From: JAAAOH01 sp046540795
GTDB lineage: Bacteria > Spirochaetota > Spirochaetia > DSM-27196 > PWMO01
Assembly: GCA_046540795.1 (NCBI GenBank)
Contig: JBKHEN010000024.1
Coordinates: 1 to 25,550 of the forward strand
Length of the DNA: 25,550 nucleotides
Direction: 5' to 3'
The notes below the pieces were generated by a model. It did not search any database and was not told the DNA's origin. It saw only the letters and a program-made list of their open reading frames with translations. Shown here piece after piece: positions 14,092 through 21,353 of this stretch. A program made the position numbers and the translations under genes. Every line of letters starts with the position of its first letter. Within the stretch, counting starts at the first letter, position 1.

Positions 14092-15422
14092 CGGCCGGCG
14101 TCGTAGCCCGGCTCGCCCTCGAGAGAGGAGTCGTAGATCGTGCGGCGGCGGTTGAGCTGGAATGCCGCGACCGCGGAGACTCCCACTGCGACGCCGTGCT
14201 GCATGCCGAAGAGCTCGATCCCGATGACCGCTGCGGCAATGGGTACGTTCAGCGTGCTTGCGAGCATCCCGGTGAACCCGGCGGCAATCAAGGTGTGGTA
14301 GGCAAGCGAGCCCTCGGCGGCTCCGGTCGCGGTGGCGACGACCCGGGCGAGGAGCATCCCGATGATCGCGGCCGGCCCGGTGAAGCCCGCGCTGAGCCCG
14401 GAGCCGACAGTGATGGAGTTCGCTACCATCTTGAGGAGCGCAAGCAGCACGAGGACGGCGACGATCGGAATCTCCGGGGGGAGGTTTCCGTAGAGCGTGG
14501 CGCGGCCGCCGGCGGCGAGGTCCGCGATGAGGGCGTCGCTCGTGCCCATGAGGTACGGGTTGATGAGCCAGGTGAGGCCGGCGGCAATGAGCGTGCCGGT
14601 GAGGACCCTCGGTACGACGCCGGTGCGGCGCTCCCGTCCGGCGATCCGCGACACCATGCCGTAGAACAAGCTGTAGGATCGGCCCATGAGCCCTGTGATC
14701 GCCGCAATGACGAGAACGGGCAGCAGGAGCTCCGGTTGCTCCGTAGTTGCCGGAGTGGAGAGGGCACGAAGGGGCGGTTGAAGCAGGGGCGGAACTCCGG
14801 CGAGAATGCCGAGGTGCGTGCCGATGGCGCCGGCGATAACGGCGGGAAACAGCAGCCGGTACTGCACTGCGCTCTTCTGCAGGATCTCCGCGGCAAATAT
14901 CCCCGCGCCGACGGGGCTGCGGAAGATTACCGCCACCGCTGCGGCGAGCCCGGCGGTGGAAGCGGCGTGCAGGTCGGCATCGGTAAAGCAAGTGTTGGGA
15001 AGGCGCTGTCCGATGGCCGACACCACACCCGCCGACACGCGGCCTAAGGGCCCCACGATGCCGCCGACGCCGAAGGTTCCGAGGGTCGCCAGGGAGGCGA
15101 GGTATTTGCCGAAGGTTTCACTCGGTGGCAGCCGCCCGCCTCCGGAGCGGTGCCCGTGGACGTAGGAAGGAACGCCTTCCCCGGCGCAGCGGGGGTCGAT
15201 GCGGTATATGAGCGCTCCGGTCACCAGCGCCCCGGCGAGGGCGAAGAGCGGCAGAGGTATGCCGGTGTCCAAAAAGGTGCGATGCATCAGCCTGAGAAGG
15301 TATACGAAGCTCCCCACTACCGCCGCACCGCTTACCCCGGCGACCACACCGATGACGATCCATTTCAGGAGGAGAGCCGGTGAGCGCTCGTCTGTCGGGC
15401 GAAACATCTGTGGAGTCGGCAT
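14088..15422 (-). CDS. CLC-family chloride channel-like protein with atypical pore
   Basis: A 444-residue polytopic protein of the CLC family; helices and motif order match ClcA. Selectivity-filter motifs are altered. GSGIP is GEGVP (about 81-85), so the ion-coordinating Ser is Glu. GREGP is GIVGP (about 121-125), so the external gating glutamate (E148 in E. coli ClcA) is Val. GGIFAP is AGFTGP (about 345-350). The proton-pathway glutamate (E203) is also replaced: FAIEE-type sequence reads FAAEI. With both glutamates missing it should be a passive anion channel rather than a Cl-/H+ exchanger, or have another substrate. There is no CBS domain. It starts 33 bp after the HD-GYP gene on the same strand and is probably co-transcribed with it. 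Its stop lies within the dispersed repeat. Confidence 0.88.
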   Translation of the reverse strand: MPTPQMFRPTDERSPALLLKWIVIGVVAGVSGAAVVGSFVYLLRLMHRTFLDTGIPLPLFALAGALVTGALIYRIDPRCAGEGVPSYVHGHRSGGGRLPPSETFGKYLASLATLGTFGVGGIVGPLGRVSAGVVSAIGQRLPNTCFTDADLHAASTAGLAAAVAVIFRSPVGAGIFAAEILQKSAVQYRLLFPAVIAGAIGTHLGILAGVPPLLQPPLRALSTPATTEQPELLLPVLVIAAITGLMGRSYSLFYGMVSRIAGRERRTGVVPRVLTGTLIAAGLTWLINPYLMGTSDALIADLAAGGRATLYGNLPPEIPIVAVLVLLALLKMVANSITVGSGLSAGFTGPAAIIGMLLARVVATATGAAEGSLAYHTLIAAGFTGMLASTLNVPIAAAVIGIELFGMQHGVAVGVSAVAAFQLNRRRTIYDSSLEGEPGYDAGR

Positions 15423-15455
15423 CGCTCCCGGCTTTGCTCCAGGTCCGTTCAGGAG

Positions 15456-16688
15456 TTACTCGTCTTCCTCTTGAAACTTCGACGAAACGGTCCGGATGTT
15501 CGGAAGTACCTTGAAGAACACGTCGATCAGCTCGGGGTCGAACTTGGTACCCGAGAGCCGCCGCATTTCCTCGAGGACGTCCTCTTCTTTCCACGCGTCC
15601 TTGTAGACGCGCTTGCTGCTGAGAGCATCGAACACGTCACAGATAGCCACGATGCGCCCGAACAGCGGGATCTCCTCTTCGCGCTTGCCGAGGGGAGCGC
15701 CGTCATCCCCCGATTTGGTGGGATCACCGGTATCCGGGTCTACATGCCCGGGATAACCGGTGCCGTCCCAGTTCTCGTGGTGATTCAGCGCAACCACCTG
15801 CGCAACATCGTCAAACTCCGACTGTTTGTTGATGAACAACCGCGCGCCGTGGAGGGTGTGGGATTTGATGATCTCGTACTCCTCCGGGGTGAACCGCGCC
15901 GGCTTCTTCAGCACGATATCGGATATGGCGACTTTGCCTACGTCGTGTAACATGGCCGCCATGCGGAGATTGTCCTTGGTGCGCTCGATCTCCTGCTCCT
16001 CGTACCCGCGACCGGTGGCCCACCGCTCGAAGATCTCCACCGCGTAGCCGGCCACTCGATTGACGTGCTGCCCCGTTTCCTTCGGATCCCGCAGCTCCGC
16101 CATGCTGATCATCCGCAGCAAGATTGCGCGCGTCATTTGCGCTCGCTGCAGGGCTACCGTAGCGTTGGTGGCAAAGTGCATAAGCACCAGCTCATCTTCC
16201 TTGTTGAACGGAACGGGTCGGCCGTTCGCCGAGAGCTTGTTGATGAGCTGAATGACACCGAGGTTCTCTCCCATGTTGGTACGCAGGGGTACGGCAATCA
16301 TGGAGCGGCTCGTGTAGCCGGAGACCCGATCATAGCCGGGGTCGAACCCGTAGGGAGCGTCCTCGGGAATCCGGTAGACGTTCTTGATGTTTAGGGGCTC
16401 TCCGGTGGCCGCGGCGTAGCCGGAAATGGTGTGAGTGCTCACCGGCACGGTGAACACCTTGTAGATCAGCTTCTCCCCCGGCGGCAGCTGGGCCTGCAAC
16501 GTGTCGTTCTGGGCGTAGTTTATGACCAGCTCATCGCCGCGACGGATATAGATCGAGCCTGCGTCAGCGCCGGTCACCCGGCGTGACTCGGTGAGGATGC
16601 GCTCGAGCAGGACATCGAGATCCTGGAGTTTGTTCAGTTCAGAGTCGAGGCTGATGATTTCCTTGAGCTTTTGCCTGTCGGATGCCAT
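15456..16688 (-). CDS. GAF - HD-GYP protein, probable cyclic-di-GMP phosphodiesterase
   Basis: A 410-residue cytoplasmic signalling protein. An N-terminal GAF domain spans about residues 20-185, with GADAGSIYIRRGDEL and RSMIAVPLRTNMGENLGVIQLINK. The HD-GYP domain (about 190-395) has the metal-binding LHDVGK (247-252), HTLHG, HHENWDGTGYP (303-313) and CDVFDAL. All residues needed for c-di-GMP hydrolysis appear present. Between GYPG and IPLFGRI there is an acidic insert of about 20 residues (DPDTGDPTKSGDDGAPLG) longer than in most HD-GYP proteins. The GAF domain probably senses a small ligand that tunes activity. AGAGGAC lies 8-14 nt upstream of the ATG. The CLC gene follows 33 bp downstream. 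Confidence 0.94.
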   Translation of the reverse strand: MASDRQKLKEIISLDSELNKLQDLDVLLERILTESRRVTGADAGSIYIRRGDELVINYAQNDTLQAQLPPGEKLIYKVFTVPVSTHTISGYAAATGEPLNIKNVYRIPEDAPYGFDPGYDRVSGYTSRSMIAVPLRTNMGENLGVIQLINKLSANGRPVPFNKEDELVLMHFATNATVALQRAQMTRAILLRMISMAELRDPKETGQHVNRVAGYAVEIFERWATGRGYEEQEIERTKDNLRMAAMLHDVGKVAISDIVLKKPARFTPEEYEIIKSHTLHGARLFINKQSEFDDVAQVVALNHHENWDGTGYPGHVDPDTGDPTKSGDDGAPLGKREEEIPLFGRIVAICDVFDALSSKRVYKDAWKEEDVLEEMRRLSGTKFDPELIDVFFKVLPNIRTVSSKFQEEDE

Positions 16689-16918
16689 CGTATGTCCTCT
16701 ATATCGGCGAATAATCTAATGTATATAGCATTCGCGGCCAGAGGATATCATCACCCGGTACCCCCTGCTCACGGCTCACGGCGGGGCCTGCTGCGGCCGT
16801 CCTGCCGTGCAGGCATGCGGCCGCGCGGCCATACGGCCGGCGGCCATCCTGCCATGCGGCCGGCGGCGAGTTATCATTGACCTCGGTTTATCCCGGCGAC
16901 TATACTGCCCGTACTCTC
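16689..16918. other. Intergenic region between HD-GYP and feoA genes
   Basis: A 230-bp divergent control region. It begins with AT-rich sequence in which GCGAAT (16707-16712) and ATTCGC (16730-16735) form an inverted repeat around TATATA-like sequence, a possible promoter or operator for the HD-GYP gene. A GC-rich block follows in which CGGCCGTCCTGCCGTGC (16794-16810) recurs as CGGCCATCCTGCCATGC (16841-16857). The feoA promoter is at 16877-16906. Confidence 0.55.
16877..16906 (+). promoter_or_regulatory. feoA promoter
   Basis: TTGACC, 18-nt spacer, TATACT: each box matches the sigma70 consensus at 5 of 6. Only 12 nt separate the -10 from the ATG at 16919, so the mRNA would have a leader of only a few bases and no Shine-Dalgarno. 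Confidence 0.7.
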
Positions 16919-17344
16919 ATGCACAAGCACCATTCGCGACACCGTCGGCGGGGCTTCGGCTTCGGACGGCGGCACAGACATCCACACGGCCCCGGCGTCC
17001 GGGAGGCCGAGCTTACGGTTGCCGACCTGGCGGTCGGAGAGACGGCGGTCATCACCGGCTACCGGGGTGGTGGCGCGTCCTACCGGAGCAAGCTCCTGTC
17101 GATGGGGCTCACCCGGGGAACCAGAATTCGCCTGGCCAAGGTGGCGCCGTTCGGAGATCCGGTAGAGATCGATGTCCGGGATTTCAGGCTCTCCCTGCGC
17201 AAGGAGGAGGCTCGGATACTCATGCTCGAGCGCGATGATGGGCATCACGTCGGCGGTCGGTGGGACCCGGACCGTAAGGAAGGCTCCGATCCCGGGGATA
17301 CGAGCGGCGGCACCCCGGGGGCGGGTGGCTCACAGGCGTCGTAG
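16919..17344 (+). CDS. feoA: FeoA-domain protein with His-rich N-terminus
   Basis: A 141-residue protein. The first 26 residues hold nine His and eight Arg (MHKHHSRHRRRGFGFGRRHR then HPHGPG), a probable metal- or nucleic-acid-binding tail. The FeoA (SH3-like) domain spans about residues 31-104: LAVGETAVITGYRG, KLLSMGLTRGTRIRLAKVAPFGDPVEIDV, LSLRKEEARILML. A Gly/Asp/Ser-rich tail of about 35 residues follows. FeoA supports the FeoB ferrous-iron importer, but no feoB is present in the window, and lone FeoA domains also occur in other roles. The ATG at 16919 is chosen because an in-frame TTG at 16877 is the -35 element of the promoter itself. The 3' end overlaps the convergent DUF1028 gene by 15 bp. 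Confidence 0.82.
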   Translation: MHKHHSRHRRRGFGFGRRHRHPHGPGVREAELTVADLAVGETAVITGYRGGGASYRSKLLSMGLTRGTRIRLAKVAPFGDPVEIDVRDFRLSLRKEEARILMLERDDGHHVGGRWDPDRKEGSDPGDTSGGTPGAGGSQAS

Positions 17345-18247
17345 TCGCTCCCGTATCGAGGGGTCGAACTCCGCAAGCCCGGCATCCGATAGCCTGAAGG
17401 TCAGCTCCAACCAATTTCGGTTCTGCCGCACCACGCGGGAGAGCTTCATGAGCCCCTCCTCCACGTGGCCCGCGGTGAGCAGACTGACGCCGTGCCAGTA
17501 CTGCAGCTCCAGATTTTCCGGGAGGAGCTCCTCCGCGGCTCTAAACTCCGCCAGGGCGGTCCCCACGTCCCTACGCTCCATGGCGGCATCGCCGGCGTCG
17601 GCATGCCGGTAGGCCCTGTCCACACCGAGAAGCCGCTCCAGTTCCGAAAGCGGACTGTGATGATCCTCCACGCGCAGATCGAGCACCCGGTCCTCGGCGA
17701 CCCGACCGGTGGCGTCGCTGCGGACGATTACGATGGCCGCCGATTGCCGGCCGCGAATGTCGCCTCCCTCATACTCCGCGGCCTGGAGCGCCGCAAGCAT
17801 ACGCTGCGGAAGCGGCTGCTCCCGGGCGTCCTCGAAAGCCCGACCCATGGCGTCCCATACCGTGTCGGAAAGCATCATGTTCGCCTGACAGGAGTAGTCG
17901 GCGCCGCCGGTGTGTCCCGCCTCGGCGATGCAGCGCGATCCGGTATGGGCGGCGGGCGGGAAGCCGGGGGCAAGAAGCGCGAGCTGGCGGTAATCCCGAC
18001 CGTCGTCGGCGGACAACAGTCGATCGAGAGCTTCCGCCGGGTCGACGCCCTCGGCAAGCAGCGCAAGCCCGTCGGGGCCGAACTGCAGGTTCACGAGCGC
18101 CTGCGTTGCCACCACGCCGACCCCCGGTCGCACCCACGGAACCGCCGAGCCGACCGAGAAGTAATGCGACTGAACCGCAACGCCCATTTCCCCCGCGGCC
18201 TCGTCGATCGCAACGATCGAATAGGTGTGCGCATACCTCGTCATCAT
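17330..18247 (-). CDS. DUF1028 family (Ntn-hydrolase-like) protein with C-terminal TPR-like region
   Basis: A 305-residue protein. Residues 5-200 match the DUF1028 pattern: HTYSIVAIDEAAGEMGVAVQSHYFSVGSAVPW, GVGVVATQALVNLQFGPDGLALLAEG, and the middle QANMMLSDTVWDAMGRAFE. The fold is thought to be Ntn-hydrolase-like and the function is not established. Residues about 225-290 (AYRHADAGDAAMERRDVGTALAEF, LLPENLELQYWHGVSLLTAGHVEEGL) look like tetratricopeptide repeats, a fusion seen in other DUF1028 proteins. There is no signal peptide. Two consecutive ATG codons begin the frame; the first is used. A consensus TATAAT ends 8 nt before it, so the transcript is probably leaderless. The C-terminal codons overlap feoA on the other strand. 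Confidence 0.9.
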   Translation of the reverse strand: MMTRYAHTYSIVAIDEAAGEMGVAVQSHYFSVGSAVPWVRPGVGVVATQALVNLQFGPDGLALLAEGVDPAEALDRLLSADDGRDYRQLALLAPGFPPAAHTGSRCIAEAGHTGGADYSCQANMMLSDTVWDAMGRAFEDAREQPLPQRMLAALQAAEYEGGDIRGRQSAAIVIVRSDATGRVAEDRVLDLRVEDHHSPLSELERLLGVDRAYRHADAGDAAMERRDVGTALAEFRAAEELLPENLELQYWHGVSLLTAGHVEEGLMKLSRVVRQNRNWLELTFRLSDAGLAEFDPSIRERLRRL

Positions 18248-18255
18248 GTGATCGC

Positions 18256-18284
18256 ATTATACGCCCCGGCAGCCGGCTTTACCA
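18256..18284 (-). promoter_or_regulatory. Promoter of DUF1028 gene, leaderless arrangement
   Basis: Minus strand: TGGTAA (18284-18279, 3 of 6), 17-nt spacer, consensus TATAAT (18261-18256). Eight bases separate it from the ATG at 18247, placing the expected start of transcription at or next to the A of the ATG. Confidence 0.55.
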
Positions 18285-18311
18285 GGACTCACCCCGGCAG
18301 CCGGCTTAACC
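18264..18311. repeat. GC-rich tandem duplication, 28-bp period
   Basis: CCCCGGCAGCCGGCTTTACC (18264-18283) recurs as CCCCGGCAGCCGGCTTAACC (18292-18311), 19 of 20 bases. Each unit contains the palindrome AGCCGGCT. It lies in the 111-bp gap between two minus-strand genes and overlaps the DUF1028 promoter spacer. Confidence 0.65.
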
Positions 18312-18358
18312 GGAACGCGTCGGCACGCCCGGCTGCGGCTCCGCCGCATAGGGCGGGG

Positions 18359-19465
18359 CTAGAACCGCCGCGCCGACCGGGGTTTTCGAACCTCCACCGC
18401 TTCACTCCACCCCGGCATACGATAGCGGTACACCGGTACGATCCGTATCCGTCCGCCGTGGCCCGCCGCCTCGGCGGCCACGCCCCGCAGCGACACGAGC
18501 GCACGCTCGAGCGCCTCCGCCGTCTCGTCACCGAGACGGTACGTGAAGAACGCCGGATTGGTTCGCCGCACGTAGCCGAGAACGACACACGCCGCCCGAT
18601 AGATATCCCCCGCCGAATGAGGTCTGCCGAATCGGCGCAGCGGCTTCACCGCGCGGCGCTTGAGATTGTAGTAGACAGCGTCAAGCATGACCGGTATGTG
18701 GAAAAACCGGGTCAGCGTCTCGGGATCGGTGATCTCCGCGGCGCGGTTGACCTCCCGCCCGCCGGGATCGCTAACCCAGAGCTCCAGCTCGAAATCCTCC
18801 CACTCCGGCTCGGTGCGGCCTCCCTTGTCCCAGTCGGGGATCAGCGCCTCGATGTGATCGAGAATGTACTCGGCGTGCTCCTCCATCTGCTGCTTACGCG
18901 GTTTAGAGTGGTCGCGCTCCGGCACCGGAATGGGTCGGCCGATCCAGGTCTCCAACCGGGGATGACGGAGGCGGAGAGCCCGATGAATCGCCTCGTGCAC
19001 CCCGCCGAAGCCGACCGGCACGACCGGCGCGCCGGAGGCGAAGCTCAGCCACGCCACGCCTCGATGCGCCGACTTGCGGGCCGCCTTCCAGATTCCCCCT
19101 TCCGGGAAGATGCCGACCACCCGTCCCTTTTCGAGCACCTTCTCGGCGGTCATCAGGGCTTTCCGGTCCATCTGTCCCCGCCTGTAGGGGATGTAGCCGT
19201 AATAATCGGCAATGTAGCGATAGCGTTTGTCGAGCGGGATGTCGCCGGCGCCGAGGATCTCGAGGTTGCGGGGGCAGACGGAAACCATGAGAAACACCTC
19301 CATAATGCCCCGGTGATTGCCGGCCACGATGAACGGGTCCTTTCGTGGGAAGTTCTCCGCACCGTGCACGGTCTGGCGGGTAAGTGCCCACAGCAGGAAC
19401 TTCCCGATGTAGCAGGCGATCCGCCGACGATACCGTCGCTCCGGAACGGTTATTGTGTTCCTCAT
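18359..19465 (-). CDS. PlsC-like lysophospholipid acyltransferase (HX4E variant)
   Basis: A 368-residue protein with a PlsC-type acyltransferase domain at about residues 30-215: VAGNHRGIMEVFLMV, YIPYRRG (91-97), GIFPEGGIWK (118-127) and GAPVVPVGFGG (145-155). This family transfers acyl chains to lysophosphatidate or related lipids at the membrane. The catalytic HX4D motif reads H51-RGIM-E56, so Asp is replaced by Glu. The C-terminal 150 residues (from about 220, with many Arg/Glu) are not recognised. ATG 19465 is used: the frame stays open far upstream but over the divergent transporter gene. A possible promoter (TTGTGC, 17 nt, TATCAT) ends 9 nt before the ATG. There is no ribosome site. Confidence 0.85.
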   Translation of the reverse strand: MRNTITVPERRYRRRIACYIGKFLLWALTRQTVHGAENFPRKDPFIVAGNHRGIMEVFLMVSVCPRNLEILGAGDIPLDKRYRYIADYYGYIPYRRGQMDRKALMTAEKVLEKGRVVGIFPEGGIWKAARKSAHRGVAWLSFASGAPVVPVGFGGVHEAIHRALRLRHPRLETWIGRPIPVPERDHSKPRKQQMEEHAEYILDHIEALIPDWDKGGRTEPEWEDFELELWVSDPGGREVNRAAEITDPETLTRFFHIPVMLDAVYYNLKRRAVKPLRRFGRPHSAGDIYRAACVVLGYVRRTNPAFFTYRLGDETAEALERALVSLRGVAAEAAGHGGRIRIVPVYRYRMPGWSEAVEVRKPRSARRF

Positions 19466-19474
19466 CTGCCGCGA

Positions 19475-19503
19475 ATGATATGATATGCCGACCACTTGCA
19501 CAA
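19475..19503 (-). promoter_or_regulatory. Weak candidate promoter of PlsC-like gene
   Basis: Minus strand: TTGTGC (19503-19498), 17-nt spacer, TATCAT (19480-19475), 9 nt before the ATG. The -35 is poor and overlaps the ribosome site of the divergent transporter gene. Confidence 0.35.
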
Positions 19504-19513
19504 GGAGCGGATC

Positions 19514-20974
19514 GTGAGTGAGGACGCGCAACCTCGGCAGGTTCGATTCTCGACACTGATCGCCTACGGGCTCGGAGACATGTTCGGCGGCGGCTCGTTC
19601 ACCGTGATCGGGCTGCTGTTCATGTTCTTCCTCACCGAGTTCGTGGGGCTCGCCCCGTTCCTCGCCGGGATGGTCTTTGCCGTGGGGAAAGGTTTCGATG
19701 CCGTCTCCGACCCCCTCATGGGCTATATTTCCGACCGCACCCGAAGCCGGTACGGCAGGCGGCGGGTATACTTTCTCGCCGGAATCGTGCCGATCGCCCT
19801 GAGCTTTGCGGCGCTGTGGGTACCCGTCATCGTCGGCCCTCAATGGGCCCGGGCCCTGTACTACGCCTTCGCCTACGTGTTCTTCTCCGCGGTGTTCACC
19901 ATGGTAATGGTGCCCTACTCCGCGCTCAACGCCGAGCTCACCCGTGACTACCGCGCTCGCACGCGGCTTTCGGGAGCCCGCATGGTGTTCTCGCAGTTCT
20001 CGACGCTGCTTGCGGGAACGCTTCCCGGACTCATTGTGGACCTTGCCCCCGGCGCCGATGCCACGGGCTACCTGCTGATGGGAACGGCCTTCGGGGTGTT
20101 CTACGCGCTTCCCTGGATCCTGGTGTTTCTCGGCACCTGGGAGCTCCCCGACTATGTCCGCCCTGCGCGGCAGAAGATCACCGCCTATTTCAGGGAGTTC
20201 TTCCGGATCTTTCGCAACCGCGTCTTTCGCATCCACATCGCTATGTATATAGCCGCCTACAGCGCGGTGGATATTCTCATGGCGGTATTCGCGTACTTCG
20301 TTACCTATTATCTGGAGCGTCCCGGGCTCTACTCCCTAGCGGTCGGCAGCCTCCTCATTGCGCAGATCGCCATGCTCCCCGTCTACGTGCGCGTTGCGAA
20401 TGCCCGGGGGAAAGGCTTTGCCTATTGCCTGGGGATGGGGCTCTGGGCCGGCGGCTTGATTCTGGTGTTTTTTCTGGCGGGCCCCGAGACACCGGCGTGG
20501 CTCATTAGCGCCCTCTGCGTGGTGATGGGGGCGGGGCTCTCCGCCGGAATACTCATCCCCTGGGCGATCCTGCCGACCGTCACCGACGTGGATGAGCTCA
20601 TTACCGGGCGCCAAAGGGCCGGAACCTATTCCGGAGCGATGACGCTGTTCCGCAAGCTGGTGCAGGGCCTGGTCGCGGTCCCGATGGTCGGCGTGGTGCT
20701 GGAGCTGATCGGCTTCGTCTCCAATCAACCCCAAACGCCGGAGACCGTCGAGCGGCTGCGGGCCTTTTTCGTCTTCGGTCCCGTCGCGCTCATCGTTGCC
20801 GGCATCCTCGTGGCGACCGCCTTCCCGATACTGCCCGAAACGCACCGCATCATCCGCGCTGAGATCGAGCGGCTGCGCGCAGGCGGGCGCAAAGAGGACG
20901 CAGACGAAAAAACCCGTGACGTCTGCGAGACGGTCACGGGTCTTTCCTACGGGGAACTCTACGGGGGAGGCTGA
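19514..20974 (+). CDS. GPH-family sugar:cation symporter (MFS_2, MelB-like)
   Basis: A 486-residue transporter with 12 membrane segments. It carries the glycoside-pentoside-hexuronide signature: VGKGFDAVSDPLMGYISDRT then RSRYGRRRVYFLAGIVPIA, and MVPYSALNAELTRDYRARTRLSGARM after helix 4. Relatives import beta-glucosides, melibiose, glucuronides or xylosides with Na+ or H+, which fits the GH1/GH3 genes elsewhere in the window, though it is not linked to them. The GTG at 19514 is preferred over an in-frame TTG at 19496 because AAGGAG precedes it by 6 bases. The last 25 or so codons (from about KEDADEKTRDV) look unlike the family and coincide with the rpmB terminator on the other strand. Confidence 0.9.
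   Translation: MSEDAQPRQVRFSTLIAYGLGDMFGGGSFTVIGLLFMFFLTEFVGLAPFLAGMVFAVGKGFDAVSDPLMGYISDRTRSRYGRRRVYFLAGIVPIALSFAALWVPVIVGPQWARALYYAFAYVFFSAVFTMVMVPYSALNAELTRDYRARTRLSGARMVFSQFSTLLAGTLPGLIVDLAPGADATGYLLMGTAFGVFYALPWILVFLGTWELPDYVRPARQKITAYFREFFRIFRNRVFRIHIAMYIAAYSAVDILMAVFAYFVTYYLERPGLYSLAVGSLLIAQIAMLPVYVRVANARGKGFAYCLGMGLWAGGLILVFFLAGPETPAWLISALCVVMGAGLSAGILIPWAILPTVTDVDELITGRQRAGTYSGAMTLFRKLVQGLVAVPMVGVVLELIGFVSNQPQTPETVERLRAFFVFGPVALIVAGILVATAFPILPETHRIIRAEIERLRAGGRKEDADEKTRDVCETVTGLSYGELYGGG
20907..20941 (-). terminator. Rho-independent terminator of rpmB, inside the transporter coding sequence
   Basis: Minus strand: ACCCGTGAC, C, GTCT, loop CGC, AGAC, GTCACGGGT, then a run of six T (20912-20907). 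That is a 9-bp stem plus 4 bp with one bulge. It lies about 54 nt past the rpmB stop and within the last 23 codons of the convergent transporter gene. In the plus direction the hairpin is followed only by CTTTCC. Confidence 0.85.
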
Positions 20975-20988
20975 GCCGGAGGCTCAGC
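20970..20988. terminator. Hairpin between transporter gene and rpmB
   Basis: GCTGAGCC, loop GGA, GGCTCAGC: an 8-bp perfect stem that spans the transporter stop codon. No T tract follows. It could stop the plus-strand transcript or strengthen the rpmB terminator beyond it. Confidence 0.45.
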
Positions 20989-20994
20989 GGTGAC

Positions 20995-21234
20995 TCAGCT
21001 TACGTCTTTCAGTTGGAGGCCGTTCTTCCTCAGATAGGCGAGCAGCCCGAGCTTGTTCACGCTGCGAAGCGCGCTGGTGGACAGCCGCACGCGGACGGTC
21101 CTGCCGAGCTCCGGCACGTAGAGCCGCTTGTCCTGAATATTGGGCTTCTGCCACTTCTTGGTCTTATTGTGCGCGTGGGAAACGTTATTTCCCGAAAGGG
21201 GCTTCTTCCCCGTGATCGTGCATTTTCTCGACAT
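20995..21234 (-). CDS. rpmB: Ribosomal protein L28 (bL28)
   Basis: A 79-residue large-subunit ribosomal protein. The N-terminus MSRKCTITGKKPLSGNNVSH followed by AHNKTKKWQKPN and VRVRLSTSALRSVNKLG is typical of bL28. It has one Cys (C5) at the usual position but not the CXXC pairs of zinc-binding forms. The ATG at 21234 has GAGGAG eight bases upstream and a strong promoter at 21266-21294; an earlier in-frame ATG would lie within that promoter. It is transcribed alone and ends in the terminator at 20907-20941. Confidence 0.96.
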   Translation of the reverse strand: MSRKCTITGKKPLSGNNVSHAHNKTKKWQKPNIQDKRLYVPELGRTVRVRLSTSALRSVNKLGLLAYLRKNGLQLKDVS

Positions 21235-21265
21235 GGTTCGGACTCCTCTTTGCGTGAGAGTCCAA

Positions 21266-21294
21266 TGTATATCGATTTCGCTACGGTTCGTCAA
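21266..21294 (-). promoter_or_regulatory. rpmB promoter
   Basis: Minus strand: TTGACG (21294-21289, 5 of 6), 17-nt spacer, TATACA (21271-21266). The -10 is 31 nt before the ATG, leaving a normal leader with a Shine-Dalgarno. Confidence 0.75.
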
Positions 21295-21353
21295 GCGCCC
21301 CCTTCGCGAAACTCCTTGCGGAACCGTTCACGATGCGCCGACTACACCGGCTG

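Noticed and set aside
16741..16870. GC-rich repeats considered as a CRISPR array or attachment site
   Set aside because: Only two imperfect 17-bp copies, no regular spacers, no cas or integrase genes.
16877..16918. TTG at 16877 as start of feoA
   Set aside because: The TTG is part of the -35 element TTGACC, so it would not be transcribed from that promoter. The ATG at 16919 begins the His-rich segment directly.
19466..20236. Upstream extension of the PlsC-like frame opposite the symporter gene
   Set aside because: The extension is Glu/His/Gly-rich with no family likeness and lies over a well-supported transporter gene. The family sequence begins near ATG 19465.
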